Shown here piece by piece: positions 37,533 to 48,739 of a stretch of 64,000 nt of DNA. Source of the DNA: Osmia lignaria lignaria (Eukaryota; Arthropoda; Insecta; Hymenoptera; Megachilidae); the NCBI RefSeq assembly GCF_051020975.1, contig NC_135033.1, positions 6,537,501 to 6,601,500 on the forward strand. Reading direction: 5' to 3'. A program made the translations under genes and the position numbers. Below the pieces are notes generated by a model. That model worked only from the letters and a program-made list of their open reading frames with translations. It ran no database searches and was not told where the DNA came from. The first letter of the stretch is position 1; the number at the start of each line of letters is the position of its first letter.

Positions 37533-39346
37533 TTGGCCCACCGTGGAGAGCACGTAAGCGTAATAATCCTTTAACGCGTGTGCTCGCTAGGAATGCATAT
37601 TTCGCCGGTGGCTCGCCCACGCCAGTCAGTCGGTAGGTCCGATTGTTCTCAGGATATATCCTGGGCTGGTTTGCTCGGCTGGTTAGCCTAGCTGGTTAGT
37701 TCTCTGCCCAACCTTCAGCCTGGATACCCAGCATAGTTCGCCTACAGGTCCTCTCGGCGGTAATCTCTTCTCTGTTGGCGACTCGAGACGAGGAAAGAGG
37801 AGAAACGTAAAAGTATCGTCTCCTTCCTTTGTCTCGTTCCTTCGTCTCGTCATTTCGCACTGTTCGCCCCTGCCCGTCTCGTCGCGAGTCTTCATCTTTC
37901 GCCCGGTTTTCCTCGCCTCCCGCTCCACCGCCGGCATCGAGTCTCTTTTCTCGCGCGATTCGCGTGTGACGCATCGTAGCCACCCTGAGAAACGCGCCCA
38001 CGCGATTCCGCTTCGCGATTCCTCGCCTGCAGGCTACACCTGCCGTCTTCGACGCTCTACCTGTACCGGGTGATCCCGAAATCGAGCCGAAACGAACCTG
38101 GTTACACGCCTCTTCCGCTTTCGTTTCTTTGATCTTTAGGCAATTTTCAATTTTCTAATTTCGTTCAAATCGTCCAAGGAAAAATTAATCTACATTATTA
38201 ATAATCAAATTATAATAAAGGAGCCATGTCAAACTATAGTGTACCCTGTTAAAATTTGAAAGTTACAGGTCAGAAATACGATGATCCTCGAATAAGGAGT
38301 TCACGAAGTTTCGGCGAACGGCCTACGGAGTCGATACCGAATGCAAAGCAAACCAGACGACCCATGGAGGAGAGAGAAACGGAGAAGTTCACAATACGCG
38401 TAATTACAGGTTACTGCTCGTTCTCCGCTGACTCCGGAGGCTGTTTGCCGCGTGCGTGCACGTCCAGCGAAATTTCTTCGTAACAGTAGGGGGAGCACGA
38501 CCCACTTGCTTTGCAAAGGGGCTGGTCCGCATCGACTGATTTATTGAAACGTTCCTTACCGTGACCGACTACTAAGTACTAATCTTCAGAAAAAATTCTA
38601 TTGCTGATAGATTGGCACTACGTCGTCAGGGAGGATTATTAATATTTGAAAAAAATGAGAAAATCATGAATCTCGTATAATTAAACGTAGGGTTAAAGGA
38701 GCTTTCTTCTCGTCTTTCATTCGCAGGACGAAAACTCGTCGCGTTTCAACGACCAGGATCGATGATATCGACGTAACGCCTTAAAGAATTATTCGCGGCT
38801 CGGTATCGTAAATCTGCTCGGTTGAGACATATTTTATTGCCGCCACGGCTACGTATGGATGGTACGCGGTCTCGCGCGCCGTGAGTAAAAGCTCTGCTAC
38901 GGAAATATTAATGCAACTTCATCAATCACCCCGCATAAACAGTGGGGGCAAGAAAACGATTTACTACTTGCGATCTGACCGGCCTACCGACGAATGTATA
39001 GCAGCCAGCACCACGCTACGTACACGTTCGCGTCTCTGCGCGAAGAAACTCCAGGCAAACGCGTCCACGGAACCGACGAACATTCGTCAAAATCTTTCAT
39101 CGCCCGCGAGCCCAGTCAGCCAACATTCCCACAGACGTTGCACGCGCTTCGAACCAGATCAAATTGAAACTTTACGTGCTGTTTACCTTTCAGGGAAACG
39201 CTGAGCAAATCAATGCACCGTGGGAGGTGCTCTTCGCTGGTTAAACGAGTTTTCAAACGAATTGCAAGCAGTTTCGAATTTTGAATAGGATATGATTTAT
39301 ATCATTCTGAATTAATTTCTAAGTGTATAAAAAGTAAGCATTGTAT

Positions 39347-39569
39347 GGAATGTCTAGGCAATAATAAAATGTCTGGCGTTTTTGGACAAAGTATGAAATG
39401 TCAGAATTATTTTAATATTATATAAACTTTTCCTAGGTATTGTAAGGATTTTGTAAAATAATTATTCCAAAAATGAGTAAAATAAGAAAACATCTTAAAA
39501 GGTCTTTAATTCAGGGGAAAATTAATATTGTTTATATCAGGATTTAGATCAATATTGCCTAGGCATTCT
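39347..39569. mobile_element. 222-base element with 16-base inverted ends
   Basis: GAATGTCTAGGCAATA (39348-39363) is the inverse of TATTGCCTAGGCATTC (39553-39568) with one mismatch. The enclosed 189 bases are AT-rich without an ORF. This fits a small non-autonomous DNA transposon. No target duplication is evident. Confidence 0.45.
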
Positions 39570-40971
39570 GCACCGGTAACATGTATTAATTACAAAATTT
39601 CGACTCACCGGAAGCTGTCAGGGGCTGGAACCTTCAGGCTGCCTCTCCTTCACACTAGAAAATAATAAATTTATAATTAGCAATAGGAACTATTTTATTG
39701 TATAATTTAAGACTAAATCAGTTTTGAAGAATAAAATTAGTACACTTGGAGTACCATAGATAAGTGAAGAGATAGAATGATCATCGCTGTCAACAATAAA
39801 TGAAATATGGAATTTCTAATAAATGCAATAAATAAAAAAAAGGAGCACAGATACGTTCGTTTTATAAAAGAATGAGTCAACGAGTCAGCGATTTCGTTCG
39901 TTCTCAAGCGTCTGACCGGCTCGCGAAGCGGCAGGACGTGCGTGAGTTTCACCGAGCCTGTATTCCCATGGGGTCACGCGAGAGATTTCTGGATTACGAT
40001 CCAGCCTTTTGATAGAAACTTATATGGCAAGAAAACGGATGGCGTATTCGGCATTAAGGAAGTACGTGAGTCTAGAGCGCACGGTGGTTATGGGTGCGTT
40101 TCAGTCGCTCGACCTGCGTCTCCCTTCGCTCTCCTACTCTTTCACGTTTCCCTCTTTTTCACGAATTGCCTAACGTCGTCCTAAAACGGACGATGTGCTT
40201 CGTTGGGATCTGATGGGCCAGCGAAACGCACGCATAATAATCTTTCCAACCCGGTTAAACGAACGCTTTACATCCGGTCACTCGATACACCGGCTTCATT
40301 CGTGTTCCCTACGAGGATCTGTTCTCAATATTCCCACAAATGAATGATTAAAAACCGGAGAAATAATTAATTGATCGAATGTTGCGAAGAAGAAATCATA
40401 AAATCAGCTGAGTTTGAAAAATCATAAAACCTGATCCATTCATATTGATTCATCTCTCTTCTAATTAACAAATACACCGCCTAAACTCACACTCGCAGAA
40501 CCTTCTTTTACACGAACAAAATCTCGTTTTCTATCGAGACACGATTGAAAAGCGGATTGCGCGGTAGCACATTCGATCGCATCGTATATCACCTGATCCC
40601 GAGTAAAGGCAATCGTTTATCTTCTCGCGTACATCCAATGAAATTCGCTAGGCATTCGTTAGAAAACGAACGCGGGCTCGTTCACCCGACGATTCGTCGA
40701 ACGTTAACATAAACCTCGAACGCAGGATCGTTCTGCGTTCCGCGGCGAGTTACACGCGCGATATTCACAAGCGAGACGTAAATCATAGGACGAGGTTTCG
40801 TGCACCAGCAACGTAGCGCCGATGGAAGAAGCTGTACGCTTCTTCTCGTCTTCGATCCTCCGGCACGAACAGAGCAGCCCATCTCCAACAGCTAGAAACG
40901 GGCATCAGCTGGCTGACAAGGCGTATAATTAATCCCTAATGACGCTGGCATAAATCCATCTCGGTAGGCCG

Positions 40972-41016
40972 TTTCGCTGGTCGCCGCTCGCGCGCCGTTC
41001 CCTTTTGCCAGCGAAA
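40972..41016. other. Perfect 9-base inverted repeat, 27-base loop
   Basis: TTTCGCTGG (40972-40980) and CCAGCGAAA (41008-41016) flank a GC-rich loop. Confidence 0.35.
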
Positions 41017-41673
41017 TCAACGCTAGCTTTGTCGCTGTCGTCCATTTCCCGCGTTATTTATGCGCCCATCATTGCGGACCGTGCAACTTCCAACGGTCGA
41101 CACGTTGACCAACCACGGGAGGGAGAAAGGATCCGACGAGGATTCGTTTCAGGACGTTCGAGATCGTTTTGAGTAGTTATGTTAACGACTTGCGACAGAC
41201 ACATTTTCTTCTTCTTCGGACACAGTCTTTTTAAAATAAATTTGAAGAGCAAAAAGAAAAGGAAAAGGACTTTTATTTTTCTGATAAACAAACGAAATTG
41301 TGTAGAAAGCTTCGGAATTACATTTATTTTATTTAAAATATGAGGGTGGTTGGGGGTGATGTTTATCAAATACTATCCAGAAGATTCTAATGATTTTTCA
41401 CTCACCCCATGAAACCAACACGAGATAACCGCAGAGTGTGTTCGGGTGACTTTTCCTTGTTTTTCCGATTTTACGATGATGTAAAGTTCGCGGGTGGAAC
41501 AGCGATCGCTTTGACCGCGACCGGTGACCTCCTGCTCGACCGCTTAAATTACTCGACCGACAAAACGCGACGGGACAATGGAACGATAAAGCCGTTGGTT
41601 AAAAAGCAAGAGAGGCTATAAATCCCATGGTGATCTAGTTTACAGCGTTCCTATTTCTCGGCTACACGTTCAC

Positions 41674-41681
41674 TGACGTCA
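41674..41681. promoter_or_regulatory. CRE-like palindrome TGACGTCA
   Basis: This exact full-length CRE stands alone. No CCAAT or TATA partner was seen nearby, so its function is uncertain. Confidence 0.2.
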
Positions 41682-42299
41682 CCTTATTGTAATCTCGACC
41701 CACGTCGGTCACGTTGTCCGTCGATCGACATGGAAAAATTCTATGAAAAACAGCCGACTTTGATATTGATGAGCGCCAGTTGTTCGAAGAAATTATCTAA
41801 TTAACATAATTGAATAACGATGAGAACTTAAAGCACTCGTGAAAATTTTATCAGCTGTCCACAATTAGAAGGAAGATTCTGTCCTTCGTATTAGAATTAT
41901 TAGTGAAATTTTGCAATAAATCTTAAAGAAATAATTTAAAGTTTTTTTTTTAAATTAGCACGAGATTCTTTAGAATTGTTTTTTGTAGAATGACCAAATT
42001 GATTATTAAACTTGATTGAAATCTAAGAGCAAGGTTTTTACGATTCATAATGTCTAATTAAAAAAACTAGGTTAATTACAAACGTTAGATGAAAACGAAA
42101 AACGAGAACGAATCGTTGATGAAATATCGTCGAGGCTATTTTCAGAACACTGTGAATTATTTGGTTCGAACATAGAAGCAAGAAATAGTTGAAGCGAACT
42201 ATAATAACCTCTGGCGACTCCAGTAACCCTTTCACCAATTAAACCTTCCTATGACTGAACACGTTCTTGCCTAATAGCTCGCTGACATAACCTTTCTCC

Positions 42300-42424
42300 C
42301 CCTGTTCCTTTCAATTTCTTTAAAAAAATTGAATGTACATTCTTAGATGAGTACTTCATAAAATGTTCTGTACAAAAGATCAACCGATGAACTTCTGCCC
42401 ACATATTATGATGCACCCTGTATA
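42300..42424 (-). mobile_element. Transposon fragment ending CACCCTGTATA
   Basis: Read on the minus strand this starts TATACAGGGTGCATCATAAT, the same ACAGGGTG type of end as at 30796 and 55376. The other boundary is a guess, and no inverted partner was found. Confidence 0.3.
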
Positions 42425-43175
42425 TCGCAATCAATACTCCCGACTTCGTTTCCACGATAGGTCGGTTCGTTTCAGCAACTGCACGTCCAATTCGGCCTCC
42501 CCTCGAGTATTTAACCATCACGAAGAACCAGAAGCTGACCCCATCGGAGCGCGCAACACGTGGGATAAAGCGAGGATAGCGCGCAAACGAACCGACGGTG
42601 AAAAGAGAGCGGGGAAAATGAAGCGTTTACCGATTCCCGGATAACAGGTCCTTCCTGGAAAGGATCGCCCTGCTTCTCCTCCTCGACCGACAACCGCGAG
42701 CGTGCGATGCTGTGTGTAGAGCATCCGAAGAAAAGGGGCGCTGAGAGGAGGAAAGAGGGAAAAGCCAAGGGAGCCGAGCGGATCCGCGGCTGTGAACTCC
42801 GCAAAGAGGGAACTGGCGTACCGAATTGATGCACACGAAACGGCATGCCCGGAATGTTATAATCGCGAACCTTTGAACCCAAACGGCCGAGACTCCCACA
42901 CCAAGCAGCCGGGTCCGTGGCGAGCAGCCAGGCCCAGGTTTCCATCGTTGAAATTACTCGTGTTACTCTCGCCAGGCTTTCGCGCGGGTTCCTAGCTGAT
43001 ACGCTTCCACGAATACACGTCCTTGCATTTACCCTTCGTTACACCATCGCGAACCCCCGTGTAACCAAAATATTCTAATAATTATCAAACTATAATTATC
43101 TGTCTCGCGTATTACGATACTTTGCTTGAATATTAGGTACCTACATAAACGATTTTTATTAAGGAAGAACCCTTA

Positions 43176-43279
43176 TTAACATGTCGGCTATAATTTTAAC
43201 GGATTATAATTGGTATTATTAATATTAACTGACGTTAATAACAATGTTCTGTAAATTCACGTTAATAGCGAAGGGTTAA
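43176..43279. mobile_element. TTAA-flanked MITE, 104 bases, GCTATTA terminus type
   Basis: The left end is TTAA plus CATGTCGGCTATAA. The right end, read inverted, is TTAA plus CCCTTCGCTATTAA. The right terminus resembles the start of the repeat at 29302 (TTAACACGTTCGCTATTA). Confidence 0.45.
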
Positions 43280-43774
43280 ACGAGCACCACCGCCTATAAT
43301 AATTCTCTCAGTACGTTTCAAGCGATCGATATATAACCAGATACGGGTCATAGACGAGCATACGAATGGAATGCAAAACGATCTGGAAAACGTATCTACG
43401 CGGTAGCACGCTCGATCGCCGCTAAAGGACACAACCGACGGAATTTTATCATCGGTTCAATATGAGCACCGCATTTACGGAGTTTCCGCGCGATGCCCGA
43501 TAACAGCTGCGCCCGTAACCATTGGAAAGCGCGTCGCCGTAATTAGAAGAAGATATCAAACTGTTGCCGTGATGGGAAGAACGCGGCTTTCGGTTAATAG
43601 GATAGGAAAGAGTTCGTTGAGTCGGTGGTTCGTTAGCAATCGTGTCGATAAAACGATCGATGTCTCCTTTTCGGCCACCGTTTTGTATTGGATCATTTAT
43701 CACCGTCGTGCTTTCTAATTCGAATTAAGTTTCACTTCCACGGAATTGTTCCCGTTTTAAGAGTATCAATTATT

Positions 43775-43900
43775 TGTACCCTCAGACGGCGGACCATGAA
43801 GAGAGGCACAATTTTAATTTAATTTTGTTCTTCATTTACTTAACTTTAGGTTAATATTCTTGAATCTAGATTAACCCAAGCTCCGCTGTTCAAGGGTTAA
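43775..43900 (-). mobile_element. TTAA MITE, 126 bases, GCGGAG/GGCGGACC type
   Basis: The right end (CTCCGCTGTTCAAGGG then TTAA at 43897-43900) is the inverse of the 19956 terminus. The left end, CCCTCAGACGGCGGACC, matches the inverted far end of the 62552-62860 copy (CCCTTGGACGGCGGACC). The left TTAA has decayed to TGTA. Confidence 0.6.
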
Positions 43901-46900
43901 TTGAGAAACTTTAATGCCCCCGATAGATGGGGCGTGAGAAACGTATCGGTAAAAAATAATAGGTGGACTGGAAGAAGCGAAAGGATCATTTCAAGAGGAG
44001 TCGAAAATTTCACGGTATCACAGTGTACAGCGAAGCAGGTAAGCGGTGTTCTACTCCCACAAATGCCCTACGGGAGTCCCCGCCGCCTTCGTTCCATTGC
44101 ACGGACGCGGTGGGCGTTACGGTAATTAATTTTTGCCCGATAATTAAGATATCTCGTGCAGACGCTGAGATATAGCCCGCGGTATCGTCATTTTTCAGGC
44201 CGAGGTATCGCGTGTTCGTTCGCGCAACCTTGCAATTCCTGATGTCCTGGCCGAGCTGCTATTATGTCCTCGCGGGAACGATCCTTACGCTCAATTTTCC
44301 AAAACGATCGTATTCCTGGCTGCTGTTATCGTGACTTATGCTTTCCTTTCGCATGCTTTACAATATACGTTTTACAATCATTATTATTACTTATATTTTC
44401 GAATAATTAAGAAGTATAAAGGTGCACATTATCGTGTATTACAACAGGTGCATGATTTCAGCTTTCAACTTTGCCCGCAAGCATTATTAATAACCATCGC
44501 AAATCGCTATGTTAACGCAAGATAATGGAACCATAATTCTAGTCAAAAAATTCTTAACGATGCATTCACGCGTAACGCAGTAAGTTGCACGAATACACGG
44601 AAAAGTACTTCTCATCCGGACATTTTCATCGAGTTTCGAGTGGCCCGAGTGCAGTGGTTGAAAGCACGACAAGCGCGGCGGAAGAGGCCAGAGAGGGAGG
44701 GATCGAAGAAGAGGAAGAAGGAGCGAGTCGCGACGAAGAAACATCTGGCCCACGGTGCTGGTGTTTCGTGGGGATTATTAATTGTTTCATCTGCGCGCTT
44801 ATCCGCGCCCGCTTGATCGCGCACGACTAAGCAAATACGAGAGGCGTAACCCACGTTGGTGATGTACGAGCTTAAAAGCCCTCACGACTGGCCGCGGAGC
44901 CGTTTTCTCCTTCTCTCCTTTCTTCGACTCGCGGCTAGCGACGAGCTGCCGCGAGAGGAACGAAGAGGGAAAACGATAGAGCCGAGGGGTTATCGTCTGA
45001 TTTATAATTTGAGGCCCCGGCTGCTCCACCATGGAATACGACCCGACGTTTTCCGGTTCAGCAAACGTAATTGGTTGCCGGTACGATTGCAGATAGCCGC
45101 CGCGGCGCGGCGCGCCGCTTCGAAGCCCGCCAACTCGCTAGCTGTGTCCTGCTTCTCTTCCACGCGTCGTTATCTAGCGGAACACTTTTTCGCTGGCGAC
45201 TTAAATCACGAATAGAACGGGGAAGGATCATTCGGCGTCGAATCGACCTCGGCAGCTGGCCTCCGAGCCGTTCGCATCGCGATCCTCCTCTTCGATTATT
45301 TTTCCAATTAGCCCGACGATTTTGCACGAGACTGCTATACGAGCGAGCGGAAAAGCGCGATCGCGATACACGCGCGACAAAGAAATCTCGAACGATGCAT
45401 GGAACGAATGAACCGACCGATCTCGATGCTCCAGCTCGATGGAACAAGAACGCACTTCGTACTTAGACGATCTGTTATAACCGCGAGCGTGCAAGGCTCC
45501 GCATTTGTATCTTTCCGCGGCGTGGCCTCTTGAAACGTTAGCGGGAACGTCTTCATCGCGGATACGTCCGGTTGAATCGTGGACCAGGAGGAGCAGCGCG
45601 GCTCTCGACGCCGCATAAGCACGGAGGCAGAACGCTCGAGCACCAGCACACGCCCGGTGAATTATGGAGTGCAGCAACACCCACTTCCTGGTCCTCGAAA
45701 CACCGACTCCCACGCATACTGATGGAGTCCCGGCTCTGCCAGGGGCGGCCTGATGGATCCACCGTCGCGTCATCCCTTCACCCCTCGAAATCTCCGCGAT
45801 ATCCGAGCAGGTCGGAGCCACCTTCGTTATTATCCGCCGAGAGATTAATCAATCGTACATCATTCACGAGCGGTTTTTCCAATTTACTATTCCTACCTTC
45901 GGGAATCGTGAAAACTCGCCGATGGGCGTGTACCTACGCGCAGAAACGTCGCGGGACGGTTCAAACGATATTTTCGTTCCAGGAATCTGTAGAACCGATT
46001 TACTTGCGACGCGGGGGACGGTAGACGGGGAATCGTAAGAACATACGTGATATCGAAAGGAAATGCCTGGCCGGACGTCGCGGAGGCGCCGCCGCGAGTA
46101 CGAAAAGGGAGGAGAAAGGAAGAGAGAAAGAAGAGGAGGCTCACCGGCGCGGAGAGTGAATTCTGAGATCGGGCATAAATTGATATGCATCCAGCATTCG
46201 ACATGTCGGTCGGATGAAAGAGGGAGCCCCGGAGACAATGCCCGTCGGCCACGAACCCCCTCGCGCATCCGGTGCGTTTTCAAGGAAGCTTTCGGAGCAT
46301 CGTGACACATATCAATTGATTTTCACGGGCGCAGGTCGGCCACCGCTCCGTTCGACATATCGAAAGCGTGCAACAACCGCGTCGATTTCGTGCCACGAAA
46401 TACCACCGGGACGAACGACGAAAGTTCGAGCGGACGGGTTCGACGATTTCTTTTCGACGGGATCCAAGTAATGCCTGTCGTTGGCATTGCGTACCGCCAT
46501 CACGCGGCAGTTACTAATTTAATTACAATGAGACACCGATTGCACGATTAACATATCGTTAAAATACCGCGGCGCGGTAATTATACGCTTTCTAGGGGCA
46601 CGGGTCGCGGCCGATTTGCATACCGTTCGGAGAATATAAACAACCGCAAGCGCGGGAAGATTTGACAACGATTGCTCGTTAGAACGTTCCACGGTTGTGC
46701 AATTAAATTTCTAGATCGATTTGATTATGCTTCACCAGAGATACCTCGAAAAATGTCACCCACGAATGCTGAAGTATCGAGTAATTTATTCTACCTGGTG
46801 TTCACGAAAATGTGATTTATGCCTAGATGCGATAAAAAGCATAATACTGACAGAGTCGCACTGTTTCTTTCTGTTTCTCGTTCACCTATTAATTTTAAGA

Positions 46901-47615
46901 AACGAAAGCCAGATCACGAAATTCTCGTCGCTAATGAACGGTGCGAGTAGCAAGGATATTATATAGAATAGCAAGCCTGAATTGTATCAGATACCATTCA
47001 CCTGACGCTCAACGTGTCAATAAAGCCCTGAGCAGCCTCGGTTAATTTCCGAGAGCGGCGCCGAAAGGTTGCGACTTCGATCGTCCTCGACGTGTGTCTT
47101 CTATAAATTCTCGAGCATAGTTGCAACGTCCCTTGGTTGAAAGCACTTTGTTTTACAACTCGACACCCACCTCTCGTCTCTATGCGTACGCACGCGCGTT
47201 CACCGTTCGCACACTGTCGCGCCTATGCCAGCCGTTCAACACAATCATCCACGGACATGTAAAACCGGGCCCGACGTTCTACACAGAGCACGCGCTGCGT
47301 TCAATGTAAAGCGTTAAAACGGTACGTGATCGAATTCGACAAACGACCGGACACTCGCCACTCGGAGCCACCATTTCGCGCTCGTCGCCGGAATATCAAG
47401 CAGAGAGATCGTTAGAAACGTTTTAGAATTAAGCGGGAGGCTTTTGTCGATGCCTCTCGCCGTAACCGAAGATCGATTAGAATGGAACGCGATCCCGCAC
47501 GGTGAAATCCGGCTAATGAAAATCGGCCGTGCGACACATTTGCCCTCGAAACCGAAGGACGGATGCAAGCGAAAATTTGGCAGTACCCGCCTGTACAAGT
47601 GGCCCGCTTGCGTAA

Positions 47616-47632
47616 TCTCGCGTAACGCGAGA
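47616..47632. other. Hairpin TCTCGCG-TAA-CGCGAGA
   Basis: It has seven base pairs with a three-base loop. Confidence 0.35.
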
Positions 47633-48719
47633 GGAATTTCGAATAATTTCATTTCATAATTCACCGAATATTTATAAAAAAATATGAAGTAGCAATTTTA
47701 AATTTGCCTGTCCTCGGTTGTCAAGAGCTACCATGCGGGCGTGCAAATGAATTAGGATGTCGGATCGAGTCCTTGGTCCGACTAAAGGCAGAATCTTAAT
47801 TCGACGACCTTCGCGTAAAGATGGCCCCTAAAGTATACCAATGTCGATTAACATCGGAAGAAACGAAACCAAGTTAACCATTGATACGGCCCTGCCTCAG
47901 GTTCGAGCGGTTACAAGGTGTTCATTGTTATTAGCGACGGTCACGAGCCGTGCCAAGCGGCAAGAACAACTTCTTCCTCGAGATCCAACGCCTCTCGGCA
48001 GGCCATTAATGTTAGGAAATCCCTATTCATTCGGTTCCATCGTCGAGTCTGCTCGAAAGTCATCTTTCGAGAATTTACGGAGGTGTAATGTTACAAAAGC
48101 ACTTGGACAGCTTCCATTCGAAACAATGCATATAATCGTTGTGCTCTCGATCGAGCGCCGACTATTTTAAATACTTTCCCACAGGCTTCCCGTTGAAAAA
48201 TCTATTCAAAACGTCGAGACCCCGAACACGTCCACGCGTTACGTGCGCCTCTCTATGATTCACCGAGAGCAAACCGTATAGTAGATAGAAAGACTCATTA
48301 TCGTCGAACGAGCATCAAGTTAACGTGACTCCGCGAAATAATCGCGGCCGCGCGTTAACGCGAAATCAGCCGTTCCGATCGTGAGACGAGAGCGAGAAGA
48401 GAGAAGAGAGCGAACGTTTCTGTGATGCCATTTCAAGCAAACCCGGTAGGTATCACCTTGATCCCTGAAATGTTAGGTTCAACGTCTTCTGCATAAACTA
48501 TCTGTCTCCATCAGCTGGAGAAAGAGGCTGCCGGGCCTCCTCCGCTCTCGACCCGGCTCGAGCCTCTCGCTACTCGTATCGCGGAATTAGATTACGTATC
48601 TGCCCCGGCTATGTCCGTGATTTATTTATCGAGCCCTGGGCTCCTCCAGGCGTGCTGCGGTTTCAACACCTTTTGACGCGTGTATTTACGATTATGAGAA
48701 TTACACAAGGCAATTAGAG

Positions 48720-48739
48720 CCGTCCGGACGGTATAAATA
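48720..48739 (+). promoter_or_regulatory. TATA-like box directly after a 12-base palindrome
   Basis: The perfect palindrome CCGTCCGGACGG (48720-48731) abuts TATAAATA (48732-48739). The surroundings (48400-48790) are balanced in composition and look unlike the neighbouring AT-rich spacer. No clear initiator or downstream ORF supports a promoter. Confidence 0.25.

Larger units (their letters stand above)
34909..39346. other. Gene-free stretch with isolated donor-like sites
   Basis: GTAAGT donor-like sites at 35946 (after CGGACG) and 36939 (after ATG GAT TAC...GAC) each follow a short open frame, but no partner acceptor exon was identified. A GC-rich block lies at 37470-38100. Confidence 0.35.
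39570..42299. other. Gene-free stretch
   Basis: Nothing was seen beyond the inverted repeat at 40972-41016 and the CRE at 41674. Confidence 0.45.

Noticed and set aside
38881..39204. ORF ending RFEPDQIETLRAVYLSGKR, reminiscent of the start of a homeodomain
   Set aside because: The resemblance covers about 15 residues only. The invariant downstream WFxNR region is absent and the frame stops directly after.
45228..45821. 197-codon minus-strand ORF, the longest in the window
   Set aside because: It lies in CpG-rich sequence, overlaps opposing ORFs at 45071-45466 and 45572-46024, shows no domain or signal, and is arginine- and serine-rich as expected of random GC-rich DNA.
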